DNA of 15,676 nucleotides from Prevotella sp. GTDB lineage: Bacteria > Bacteroidota > Bacteroidia > Bacteroidales > Bacteroidaceae. Under the pieces are notes generated by a model, which was not told the DNA's origin, did not search any database, and worked only from the letters and a program-made list of their open reading frames with translations. Position numbers and translations under genes: made by a program. Below are positions 6,706 through 13,197 of the stretch, piece by piece. Every line of letters begins with the position of its first letter. The stretch's first letter is position 1. The stretch is from positions 1 to 15,676 of the forward strand of contig JAJWLX010000076.1 of the NCBI GenBank assembly GCA_021636625.1. The letters run 5' to 3'.

Positions 6706-6864
6706 TTACATCACAAAATCTGCCATTTGTTTTATTTCTTCATAAGAAGCACGAATACGTTCTTTCTCTTCTTCTGAAGCAGGCTTCACATTTTCTATAT
6801 TTGCCAAGAATCTCTTGGCATCATCCCCATAAAGGATTGGGGTTTCTTTAATTGGTCGTGCCAT
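6706..6864 (-). CDS. 52-aa small protein, candidate antitoxin of the GNAT pair
   Basis: A 52-residue protein (N-terminus MARPIKETPILYGDDAKRF, C-terminus QMADFVM). It is charged, with a probable long helix over EEEKERIRASYEEIKQMADF, and has no membrane segment. It has a strong GGAGGA at 6871-6876; the spacing selects ATG 6864 over an in-frame ATG at 6870, which touches the Shine-Dalgarno. A full promoter lies upstream (6942-6973). It ends 4 nt before the GNAT start. The position (small gene first, tight spacing, GNAT second) is that of an antitoxin. It lacks the ribbon-helix-helix/DUF1778 look of classical TacA-type antitoxins. From memory, similar short MARxIKxTPxLxGEDA proteins sit upstream of small enzymes in Bacteroidales, but I cannot verify this. 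The function is an inference. Confidence 0.75.
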   Translation of the reverse strand: MARPIKETPILYGDDAKRFLANIENVKPASEEEKERIRASYEEIKQMADFVM

Positions 6865-6870
6865 AATCAT

Positions 6871-6876
6871 TCCTCC
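6871..6876 (-). promoter_or_regulatory. Strong ribosome binding site of the 52-aa gene
   Basis: GGAGGA on the minus strand, 6 nt before ATG 6864. Most genes here lack such a site, so it stands out, and it decides between two in-frame ATGs. Confidence 0.75.
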
Positions 6877-6895
6877 ATACTTTATTTGTTATTTA

Positions 6896-6927
6896 TCAGA
6901 ATATTCAAACATATTAAGTCAGAATAT
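6896..6927 (-). promoter_or_regulatory. Candidate operator repeats in the leader of the GNAT pair
   Basis: On the minus strand the 9-mer ATATTCTGA occurs twice (6896-6904 and 6919-6927), 23 bp apart start to start, or about two helix turns. The inner copy overlaps a perfect palindrome, GAATATTC (6899-6906). Both lie just after the predicted start of transcription (near 6935), a position suited to autorepression. The function is an inference. Confidence 0.4.
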
Positions 6928-6941
6928 CACCTTATCAAATG

Positions 6942-6973
6942 CAAAAGTATGCTTTTTTTATTAAACTACCAAA
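6942..6973 (-). promoter_or_regulatory. Promoter of the 52-aa/GNAT(/tamL) operon
   Basis: On the minus strand a -33 TTTG (6970-6973) and a -7 TACTTTTG (6942-6949) lie exactly 20 nt apart, a full consensus match. It is divergent from the RNA methyltransferase promoter, with 17 nt between the two -33 boxes. No other promoter for tamL is apparent, so tamL may depend on this one. Confidence 0.82.
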
Positions 6974-6990
6974 GGTTTTAAGAAAAATAT

Positions 6991-7021
6991 TTTGTATTGT
7001 CTGCTTTTTATGCTACCTTTG
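6991..7021 (+). promoter_or_regulatory. Promoter of the RNA methyltransferase gene
   Basis: A -33 TTTG (6991-6994) and a -7 TACCTTTG (7014-7021) are separated by 19 nt. Transcription would start near 7028, leaving a short leader before ATG 7051. Confidence 0.85.
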
Positions 7022-7050
7022 CATCCATTAAAGATTAGAAACAACAACAA

Positions 7051-7854
7051 ATGATTAGCAAGAATAAGATAAAATACATTCGTTCGCTCGAACTGAAGAA
7101 GAACCGCAACAAGGAAGGAAAGTTCGTGGCGGAAGGTTTCAAGGTAGTAGATGACCTGCTCGCCCTGCGACCTGCCGACCTCATTGTGGCTACCCAGGAG
7201 TGGCTCCACGGCAAGCACCTTGCGGATCAGACAGAAGTGATAGAGGTGACCGAGGAGGAGCTAAAGAAGGTGAGCTTCCTGCAGCATCCGCAGCAGGTGC
7301 TGGCTGTTTTCAGACAGGATACCGGCTGCAATAAGCAGGATTCCAACAACTCTCAGGAAGAGGCGGAGGAGAAGAACTTCGGCTTTTCTAAAATCAACAC
7401 CCAGGAACTGAGCCTCGCCCTGGATGGCGTGCAAGACCCGGGCAACCTGGGCACCATCATCCGCATTGCCGACTGGTTTGGCATCACCCACATCTACTGC
7501 AGCCAGGATACTGCCGACGTGTATAACCCGAAGGTGGTGCAGGCCACGATGGGCAGCATTGCGAGAGTGAAGGTGGAATATGGCAACCTGCTGGCTCTGG
7601 TGGAGTCATTGCCTGCAGATGTACCCGTATATGGCACCCTGCTCGATGGCGACAACATCTATCAGCAGCAGCTGGAAAACCAGGGACTCATCGTGATGGG
7701 AAACGAAGGAAAAGGCATTTCGCCTGCCCTTGCCAAGAAGGTGAACCGAAGACTGCTCATCCCGAACTTCCCGGAAGGAAGAGCCACAGCCGATAGTCTG
7801 AACGTAGCGATTGCTACCGCCATCACCTGCTCGGAATTCAGAAGAAACTTTTAA
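7051..7854 (+). CDS. TrmH/SpoU-family RNA 2'-O-methyltransferase
   Basis: A 267-residue SPOUT-class methyltransferase that should transfer a methyl group from S-adenosylmethionine to a ribose 2'-OH in rRNA or tRNA. An N-terminal substrate-binding domain (about 1-90, starting with KIKYIRSLELKKNR) is followed by an acidic, Asn/Gln-rich linker (about 92-115). The catalytic domain carries all three SpoU motifs: DPGNLGTIIRIA (129-140; N132 and R138), MGNEGKGIS (216-224; E219) and ADSLNVAIATAI (247-258; N251). The fold should form a trefoil knot and act as a dimer. The linker is longer than usual; its role is unknown. It has its own promoter and is probably followed in the same transcript by the membrane protein gene 77 nt on. 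The target nucleotide cannot be read from the sequence. Confidence 0.9.
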   Translation: MISKNKIKYIRSLELKKNRNKEGKFVAEGFKVVDDLLALRPADLIVATQEWLHGKHLADQTEVIEVTEEELKKVSFLQHPQQVLAVFRQDTGCNKQDSNNSQEEAEEKNFGFSKINTQELSLALDGVQDPGNLGTIIRIADWFGITHIYCSQDTADVYNPKVVQATMGSIARVKVEYGNLLALVESLPADVPVYGTLLDGDNIYQQQLENQGLIVMGNEGKGISPALAKKVNRRLLIPNFPEGRATADSLNVAIATAITCSEFRRNF

Positions 7855-7931
7855 GATCAAAAAAGACCAAAAAGGTCAAAAGGTCAAAAGTGATTTTTCG
7901 GAATAGTTAAACAGCATCAAATCATATAACT

Positions 7932-8642
7932 ATGGAAGTAAATGAATTATTTAAGCAACGCAGCATAACTGCCTGTATGAAAGCATCCTACAATACCGTA
8001 ACGAGCGATATCCGTTCGCTCGTGAAGCAGACATGGGTTACCCATGTGCCCTTCGCAGTATTGCTGGCAATCGTACTTTACTTTCTCCTCCCCAACAAGT
8101 CGCTTCACGATTGGGGAGAAGCGAATCCGATGGCTTCATTCATCCTGCAAACCATCATCTACGCAGCCACCCTCGTGATGGCGGCAGTATCATTCTGGCA
8201 TCTCCTGCCCCACAAGCAGCTCTGTCCTCAGGGCGAAAAGCGCAAGCCGGGCAAATCGCTGGTCCGCATCCTCCGCCACTTCGGAGGCTTCCTCATGACC
8301 TGCTTCCTGGGCATGATGATTGTAGGCATCGCCACCTTTATAGCAGCTGTGCCTACCATCATCCTCATCATCGCCCAGCTCTACTCACAGTTGGGTGCAC
8401 TCCAGGGCGATCCGCTCGGCGTACCGGGCTATTTCACCCCACTCCTCTTCCTCGTCTTCACCCTCACCAGCCTGCTCTTCATCTATGCCCTCACCTGGCT
8501 CGGCATCGCACTGGCTTACCAGTATGCATCCTACAAGGTGCAGGATGAGGAAAAGAAAAAACTGAAGGAGAGTCAGCTGCAGATGGCTGTAGCCGGCATA
8601 GAGCAGATGGCTGCAGAAGAAGAGGAAAGCAAGAAGTATTAA
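7932..8642 (+). CDS. Integral membrane protein of unknown function
   Basis: A 236-residue protein with about four or five transmembrane segments (38-54, 70-92, 118-150 possibly two, 168-196). It has a polar N-terminus and a long charged, probably helical cytoplasmic tail (203-234; DEEKKKLKESQ and EEEESKK). I do not recognise a family or any catalytic motif. It lies 77 nt after the methyltransferase gene and 36 nt before hisB on the same strand, and I see no TAnnTTTG box in either gap. The three may be co-transcribed, though this says little about function. The gap 7855-7931 holds a small tandem of AAAAGGTC units (around 7870-7890) and a weak GACC-aaaaa-GGTC hairpin (7865-7877). The ATG at 7932 is the first in frame after the upstream stop. 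Confidence 0.8.
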   Translation: MEVNELFKQRSITACMKASYNTVTSDIRSLVKQTWVTHVPFAVLLAIVLYFLLPNKSLHDWGEANPMASFILQTIIYAATLVMAAVSFWHLLPHKQLCPQGEKRKPGKSLVRILRHFGGFLMTCFLGMMIVGIATFIAAVPTIILIIAQLYSQLGALQGDPLGVPGYFTPLLFLVFTLTSLLFIYALTWLGIALAYQYASYKVQDEEKKKLKESQLQMAVAGIEQMAAEEEESKKY

Positions 8643-8678
8643 TCATATTAACATAAAAAAGAGACAATAGAAAGAGAC

Positions 8679-9755
8679 ATGAAACAGACAAGATTACTCT
8701 TCATCGACCGCGACGGAACCCTAATTCAGGAACCTGCGGACGAACAGATTGACAGCTTCGAGAAGCTGGTATTCACCAAGGGCGTATTCCGCAACCTCGC
8801 CTTCATTGCCCAGCACACCGACTACGAGCTGGTGATGGTGAGCAACCAGGACGGACTGGGCACCGACTCCTTTCCGGAGGACACCTTCTGGCCAGTACAC
8901 AACTTCATCATCCAGACCCTGGAGAGCGAGGGCATCCACTTCGCCAAGCAGCACATCGACCGCCACTTCCCTGAAGATAACTCGCCGATGCGCAAGCCAG
9001 GAACAGGCATGCTGACCGAATACATCGATAACCCTGCCTACGATATGGCAAACAGTTATGTAATCGGTGACCGTGAAACCGATGCCCAGCTTGCCGAAAA
9101 CCTGGGTTGCAAGAGTCTGATTCTCGGAAAAGACGGCAGGGACTGGGACAAGATAGCCGAGATACTCTTTGCCAGTGACCGCATCGCAGAGGTGAAGCGC
9201 ACCACCAAGGAAACGGATATCTACATCAAGGTAAATCTCGATGGTTCAGGAAAATGCGACATTTCTACCGGTCTCGGTTTCTTCGACCACATGCTGGAAC
9301 AGATAGGCAAACACGGCATGATGGACCTCACCATCCATACCAAGGGCGACCTCTATGTGGATGAGCATCATACCATTGAGGATACAGGTATTGCACTGGG
9401 CGAATGCCTGCTGCAGGCTTTAGGTGACAAGCGCGGAATAGAAAGATACGGCTACAGTCTGCCAATGGATGATTGTCTCTGTCAGGTAGCATTGGATTTC
9501 GGTGGCCGTCCATGGCTGATCTGGGATGCCGAGTTCCACAGAGAGAAGGTGGGCGAAATGCCAACCGAGATGTTCAAGCATTTCTTCAAGAGTCTGAGTG
9601 ATGCGGCAAAGATGAACCTCAACATCAAGGCTGAGGGCGAGAACGAGCATCACAAGATAGAAGGCATCTTCAAGGCGCTTGCCCGCTCGCTGAAAATGGC
9701 GGTGAAGAGAGACATCTATCACTTCGAGCTTCCTAGCTCAAAGGGAATGCTATAA
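8679..9755 (+). CDS. hisB: Bifunctional histidinol-phosphatase / imidazoleglycerol-phosphate dehydratase
   Basis: A 358-residue fusion enzyme for two steps of histidine biosynthesis. The N-terminal HAD phosphatase (about 1-170) shows the nucleophile motif DRDGTL (10-15; D10, D12), SNQDG (55-59), the lysine of MRKPGTG (104-110) and GDRETD (130-135). The C-terminal dehydratase (about 178-358) carries the metal-binding histidine motifs DEHHTIED (228-235) and ENEHHKIEG (321-329), and LGFFDHM (199-205). Both active sites look intact and the length matches the E. coli/Bacteroidota bifunctional type. No other his gene lies in the window; upstream is an unrelated membrane protein gene and downstream a palindrome. 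The start ATG fits the phosphatase N-terminus (KQTRLLFIDRDGT). Confidence 0.96.
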   Translation: MKQTRLLFIDRDGTLIQEPADEQIDSFEKLVFTKGVFRNLAFIAQHTDYELVMVSNQDGLGTDSFPEDTFWPVHNFIIQTLESEGIHFAKQHIDRHFPEDNSPMRKPGTGMLTEYIDNPAYDMANSYVIGDRETDAQLAENLGCKSLILGKDGRDWDKIAEILFASDRIAEVKRTTKETDIYIKVNLDGSGKCDISTGLGFFDHMLEQIGKHGMMDLTIHTKGDLYVDEHHTIEDTGIALGECLLQALGDKRGIERYGYSLPMDDCLCQVALDFGGRPWLIWDAEFHREKVGEMPTEMFKHFFKSLSDAAKMNLNIKAEGENEHHKIEGIFKALARSLKMAVKRDIYHFELPSSKGML

Positions 9756-9756
9756 C

Positions 9757-9850
9757 TTTTAGGCACGGATTACACGGATTACACGGAGGCTGGCGCTATG
9801 AGTTTTTTAAGTTACGCAAGTCAAAAAATCTGTGTAATCCGTGCCTAAAA
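9757..9850. repeat. Palindrome (CGGATTACAC type) between convergent genes
   Basis: A 24-bp stem (9757-9780 with 9827-9850) has a single G-U-type mismatch and a 46-nt loop. The left arm carries a short tandem, CGGATTACACGGATTACACGG (9765-9785). It fills the gap between the hisB stop (9755) and the porin stop (9854) almost exactly. The outer A/T runs suit termination on both strands. It shares the GGATTAC arms, and a GCGCTA string in the loop, with the palindrome at 2271-2482, so the two look like members of one dispersed family. Confidence 0.85.
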
Positions 9851-9853
9851 AAA

Positions 9854-10915
9854 TTAAAACTTTGTCATGAACTCCACAACAATCTTATCCTTTTCTGAAG
9901 TCTTGGCAATGCCACCTTTGCGATAGAAATACTTCTCGTAGTTGATACGGATATCCGAGATGAAAGGCTTGGCAAGGCTCAGGGTTACACCGCCCGTAAC
10001 ACGATGGCGCTTGTAATCGTTGATTTTCAAGGCACCGAGTTCGGTATCAGAACCGCCATATCGGGTACCATCACTGTGGTCGCTCATGAAATCATATCTT
10101 GCCAATGGCGAAACCTTCCTGATGATGCTCTTCTGATTGCGAACCGGAATATCATAGCATACGAATCCATCGAAAGCATGCACATCGTGGAAGGCATTCT
10201 TGCTGTAATGCTTGTAAAGATACTCTACCTCAGCTATGAAACCACCCTTGTGGAAGGTGATACCACCATCATACATCGTTACCGTAATATCAGACGGTTT
10301 GATCTTCTGGGTACTCAACACCAGGTTCACATTCGGAAAGAGGAACTGAGCCTTGGCAGAATAGTTAACGCCCTTGGTCCAGTAATCCTTCTGGTTGGTC
10401 AAGCCCGAACCGTTGAAGATACCGGCATTCACCACGATAGGGAAGCCAACATTCCAGGTGTATCCGATTTCGGCACCCACGTCGCGCACGTTACCCACCT
10501 GCTTGGCGATGAACGAACGGTTGGCGAAGTACTGCTGATGAGGAGAACGGTGAGCGTCGATGGTGAATGGCACACGCTCCTGACCGATGGTGAACTGCAG
10601 GGTCTTCCAAGGCTTGATGCGTGTATAGGCATCGAGCATCTTGATCTTACCCTCGTCGCAGAGGTCGATTTCCGCCTTATAGCTTACCTGAGGTGTAATA
10701 TTGCCAGCCACGTTGATGCGGGCTGTACGCACCTCGAATCGTCCCTCCCCCTCTTCGGTCTGGTACTCATACTTTGAGCGGATGGTTCCACCAATGGTCA
10801 TGGTCTTGGCGAAATTCTCAATGCCCTTCTCAACAGAGCTTTTTCCAGAATTCTGGGCATTCATTCCCATCGACACCATCGTGAGTGCCATCAACAAATA
10901 CGTTTTCTTCTTCAT
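9854..10915 (-). CDS. Outer-membrane porin, OprO/OprP (phosphate-selective porin) family
   Basis: A 353-residue protein with a signal peptide (MKKKTYLLMALTMVSMGMNA, cleavage before QNSG) and a chain of amphipathic beta-strands ending in Phe (VEFMTKF), typical of a barrel inserted by the BAM complex. Features I associate with the OprO/P porin family are an early GGTIRSKYEYQ strand, RTARINVAGNITPQVSYKAEID (split around 63-84), and the TIGQERVPFTID segment (about 108-119). Some Bacteroidota members carry anions or phosphate; selectivity cannot be inferred here. It has a -7 box (11014-11021), a leader of about 92 nt, and an 11-bp-period direct repeat just upstream of the expected -33 position, suggesting control by an OmpR-family regulator. 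It is monocistronic, ending at the palindrome it shares with hisB. Confidence 0.85.
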   Translation of the reverse strand: MKKKTYLLMALTMVSMGMNAQNSGKSSVEKGIENFAKTMTIGGTIRSKYEYQTEEGEGRFEVRTARINVAGNITPQVSYKAEIDLCDEGKIKMLDAYTRIKPWKTLQFTIGQERVPFTIDAHRSPHQQYFANRSFIAKQVGNVRDVGAEIGYTWNVGFPIVVNAGIFNGSGLTNQKDYWTKGVNYSAKAQFLFPNVNLVLSTQKIKPSDITVTMYDGGITFHKGGFIAEVEYLYKHYSKNAFHDVHAFDGFVCYDIPVRNQKSIIRKVSPLARYDFMSDHSDGTRYGGSDTELGALKINDYKRHRVTGGVTLSLAKPFISDIRINYEKYFYRKGGIAKTSEKDKIVVEFMTKF

Positions 10916-11013
10916 TTCTTACCTTATTATATATACACGTAAATCTGATTTTCTTTATTCCGAATGAAATCTTTTCCTACTGATGCAGAAAGACATCTTC
11001 TTCATTTCGACTG

Positions 11014-11021
11014 CAAAGGTA
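11014..11021 (-). promoter_or_regulatory. Promoter of the porin gene (-7 box)
   Basis: TACCTTTG on the minus strand is a perfect -7 match. The expected -33 position (about 11041-11046) reads only TTTT, so the core promoter looks weak and fit for activation from the adjacent repeat at 11055-11070. Confidence 0.7.
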
Positions 11022-11054
11022 AGGAGAAGATATTTCTACCGTAAAACATAAGTA

Positions 11055-11070
11055 TTACAAAGCTGTTACA
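11055..11070 (-). promoter_or_regulatory. Candidate OmpR-family site A (porin)
   Basis: On the minus strand TGTAAC and TGTAAT are repeated with an 11-bp period, the spacing of OmpR/PhoB-type half-sites. It lies roughly 9 bp upstream of the expected -33 position of the porin promoter and in the same orientation as the gene. Confidence 0.5.
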
Positions 11071-11088
11071 TCACTGATTTTCTGCACC

Positions 11089-11105
11089 TGTAATATCATT
11101 GTAAT
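11089..11105 (+). promoter_or_regulatory. Candidate OmpR-family site B (sigma-factor side)
   Basis: TGTAAT occurs twice with an 11-bp period on the plus strand, in inverted orientation to site A and pointing at the sigma gene. It is about 78 bp upstream of the sigma -7 box. Its second half-site and flank (GTAATGAT) are the same as in site C at 15401-15417. Confidence 0.5.
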
Positions 11106-11182
11106 GATGGCAAAAACAGAGGAATAAACCACTTCATCCACAAATAAAATAAAAGATATGTCTATATCTCAAGTTTTTATGC

Positions 11183-11190
11183 TATCTTTG
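11183..11190 (+). promoter_or_regulatory. Promoter of the sigma-factor operon (-7 box)
   Basis: TATCTTTG matches the -7 consensus; a -33 TTTG is not evident. Transcription would begin near 11197, so the ATG at 11198 would be leaderless and the ATG at 11267 has a leader of about 70 nt. Confidence 0.7.
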
Positions 11191-11230
11191 CACAGAAATG
11201 TGCGAAGGTAGCATTTTTTTGTTTACCTTC
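11190..11230 (+). other. Two small hairpins in the sigma-gene leader
   Basis: GCACA-gaaa-TGTGC (11190-11203) is followed directly by GAAGGTA (11204-11210) pairing with TACCTTC (11224-11230) around a T-rich 13-nt loop. The first hairpin overlaps the likely start of transcription. They may affect translation or mRNA life, but no known regulatory RNA is recognised. Confidence 0.35.
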
Positions 11231-11266
11231 CGCCTCTTCTTGCGTCATACACATAAAAAGAAACAA

Positions 11267-11773
11267 ATGGAAGAAACAGAATTTGAATATATCGCCCAGG
11301 AAATGCGCCCCAGGTTGACGGCACATTGTCAACGCTATCTCTCGGCAGGAACCCTTGCCGAAGAAGCCGACGACATCGTGCAGGAAACCCTGGTGAAGCT
11401 CTGGAAGATGCGCGAAAAGCTCTCGGAATACCAGAGCATCGAGGCCTTAGGTATGACGATAGCCAAGAATCTCTGCATCGACCATCTGAGACGCAACAAA
11501 GCCCAGACGGCATCGCTGGAACAGATGAAGCATCCCGCAGAAATCTGTACGGCAACCGAGCGAACCGACCAGACCATCATCGGCAAAGATACGCAAAGGC
11601 GACTCAACAGGGCGATGGACAAGCTTCCAGATACACAGAGAAGAATGCTGCTATTGAGAAGCGAAGGAAAGAGCCTCGATGAGATTGCCGAAATCTGCGG
11701 AGCCAACAAGACGAGCACCAAGACGATGATTTCTGCAGCAAGAAGATCATTGCTGAAAATGATGAAATCATAA
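11267..11773 (+). CDS. RNA polymerase ECF sigma factor
   Basis: A 168-residue sigma-70-family factor of the extracytoplasmic-function class. Region 2 is visible around DDIVQETLVKLWKMREKL, with NLCIDHLRRNK contacting DNA or core enzyme. Region 4 is a helix-turn-helix near the end, from LPDTQRRMLLLRSEGKSLDEI through NKTSTKTMISAARRSLLK (shown in parts). There is no region 1 or 3, as expected for ECF factors. The frame is open to an ATG at 11198, but that start would add 23 unrelated residues at the predicted transcription start; MEETEFEY at 11267 is the natural N-terminus. It is followed by a single-pass membrane protein gene (84 nt gap), the usual sigma/anti-sigma order. No SusC/SusD pair follows, so this is not the common glycan-uptake type. 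Confidence 0.88.
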   Translation: MEETEFEYIAQEMRPRLTAHCQRYLSAGTLAEEADDIVQETLVKLWKMREKLSEYQSIEALGMTIAKNLCIDHLRRNKAQTASLEQMKHPAEICTATERTDQTIIGKDTQRRLNRAMDKLPDTQRRMLLLRSEGKSLDEIAEICGANKTSTKTMISAARRSLLKMMKS

Positions 11774-11857
11774 AAGGCTGGAAATGATGAAATGGGAACT
11801 CTTAATTGAGCCCTAAATTGAAACTCTAAAAAGGAACTTTTAAAAAGGACTCTCAAA

Positions 11858-12760
11858 ATGAAAGAAATGAAGAAACTAGAAGATATAACCTATCGCCACG
11901 AGCTGATAGAACGCTATCTCGATGCTGATACCAGCGTGGAGGAAGAACAGGCATTGGCTGATTTCTATCGCCAATGCGAGGATAAGGATTTAACGGAGGA
12001 GGATCTCGACATCAGAAACCTGATGCTGGGAATGGAGAACTATACTCCGAATATTCATCAGGTGGAAGAAGAAGATAAACAGCCGGACATGAAAGAGATG
12101 CCACTTGGAGTCTCGAAGAAGCACGAAACGAGATGGGTACGCCTCTCTGCGATACTTCTCGCTACGGCGATGCTGGCAGGCCTCATCTTCCTGCTCTTCC
12201 CTATCAAGGATTATTTCTCATCCTCTTCCGAACAACAACCTTGCTTCACCAACCTGGTTCCTACAGAGCAGGTGGTTCGCTCGCAGCCATCTTCTGAAGA
12301 TGAAGACAAGAATCTGGACACATACGAAAAGATGGAACGTGCCGACTCCCTCTTCCTGGCTGCCACCCAGGACATCGTAACTCCACAGGAGATGAAGGCA
12401 AGCAAGATTGCACTTGCCAAAAGAAAGGACATCGCAGAAAGAAGCGAGAAACATGCAGGGAAGATTTATGGAAATACAAAAGAAACCTCTTCAGGAAATT
12501 CTGAAAAGACTTCTGGAAATGCCGTGAAGACTTCTTCTGAAACGGATAGAAGCATTCATGAAGATTTCAATCAGATTTATGAAGTAGCCTCTGCCGCCCT
12601 GCCTTCTGCCGAGCAGCTGACCATCAACCGCCAAGGCGATAACATCGTTATCTCAACCATCGACAACGATGGCAACATGCAGCATTACACCATCAACGTA
12701 ACAGAAACGCAAGATGGTAGTTATCAACTACTTCCACTGGCACAGTTAAACGATTTATAA
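11858..12760 (+). CDS. Single-pass membrane protein, probable anti-sigma factor
   Basis: A 300-residue protein: an acidic, helical cytoplasmic N-terminal part (about 1-90; ERYLDADTSVEEEQALADFY is typical of anti-sigma N-domains), one transmembrane helix (about 94-116), and a periplasmic part with a Ser/Thr/Lys/Asn-rich low-complexity stretch (about 205-235). It ends in a small strand-rich domain (INRQGDNIVISTIDNDGNMQ). The place directly after an ECF sigma gene and the topology suggest it holds the sigma factor at the membrane. It lacks clear FecR or zinc-binding (ZAS, HxxxCxxC) motifs, so the assignment rests on context and layout. An ATG nine bases further on (11867) is an equally possible start. 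It is followed 14 nt later by a secreted small protein gene in the same operon. Confidence 0.72.
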   Translation: MKEMKKLEDITYRHELIERYLDADTSVEEEQALADFYRQCEDKDLTEEDLDIRNLMLGMENYTPNIHQVEEEDKQPDMKEMPLGVSKKHETRWVRLSAILLATAMLAGLIFLLFPIKDYFSSSSEQQPCFTNLVPTEQVVRSQPSSEDEDKNLDTYEKMERADSLFLAATQDIVTPQEMKASKIALAKRKDIAERSEKHAGKIYGNTKETSSGNSEKTSGNAVKTSSETDRSIHEDFNQIYEVASAALPSAEQLTINRQGDNIVISTIDNDGNMQHYTINVTETQDGSYQLLPLAQLNDL

Positions 12761-12774
12761 AACTCTCTACGCTT

Positions 12775-13197
12775 ATGAAAAAGTATATTTTCACCATTGC
12801 ATTTGCTCTGCTGGGCATAACCAGCAGTATGGCATCCAAGGCAGATACCCTGCGTATCTACACCATTGACGGTGAGCGCATTCCAAACTTCACCGGCAAG
12901 GAACTCATCGGTAAAACCATCAAGAATTACCAGGTAAACACCAACGTCCTGCCGGCACCCAAAAGAGATGTGATAGAGATTCATATCATCACCACTACCA
13001 CACCTCCTGCCCCCAAGCCAGCCCCTCACTATCTGATCAAGGGCAGAGAGCAGGAACTGACTGAAGAGGAATTCAACAAGATTTCTCCCAGCAAGATCAG
13101 AGCCATCGAGGTCTTGAAAGAGGGCACCAAAGCCATTCAGGAAAGAGGTCTGAAAGACGATGGCAGAGCCTACATCATCGTTACTCTGGAGAAATAA
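12775..13197 (+). CDS. Secreted small protein with TonB-plug-like C-terminus
   Basis: A 140-residue protein with a signal peptide (MKKYIFTIAFALLGITSSMA, cleavage near residue 20), so periplasmic or outer-membrane located. A proline-rich stretch (TTTTPPAPKPAP, about 74-85) leads to a C-terminal part. There YLIKGREQELTEEEFNKI and SKIRAIEVLKEGTKAI, then GRAYIIVTLEK, follow the course of TonB-receptor plug domains (a YxVDGKE---EF-KIDP--IESI-VLKD----YG-KG--GVI-IT pattern). A plug-like module without a barrel is unusual. In this operon (sigma, membrane anti-sigma, this protein) it could sense or signal to the anti-sigma factor, but that is an inference. Its last 17 nt overlap the end of the convergent response-regulator gene. 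Confidence 0.78.
   Translation: MKKYIFTIAFALLGITSSMASKADTLRIYTIDGERIPNFTGKELIGKTIKNYQVNTNVLPAPKRDVIEIHIITTTTPPAPKPAPHYLIKGREQELTEEEFNKISPSKIRAIEVLKEGTKAIQERGLKDDGRAYIIVTLEK

Noticed and set aside
7861..7895. AAAAGGTC tandem as an operator or terminator
   Set aside because: Low-complexity repeat of two to three units with a 4-bp stem only; too weak to assign a function.
10004..10777. 257-aa plus-strand frame
   Set aside because: Antisense to the porin gene; no start signals or domains.
10955..11005. 16-codon minus-strand frame in the porin leader (MKKMSFC...)
   Set aside because: It begins about 2 nt after the predicted transcript start, without an RBS. At this length an open frame is expected by chance, and nothing links it to control of the porin.
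11198..11266. Longer N-terminus of the sigma factor (ATG at 11198)
   Set aside because: It would be a leaderless start with 23 residues unlike any sigma N-terminus, within a hairpin-forming leader.
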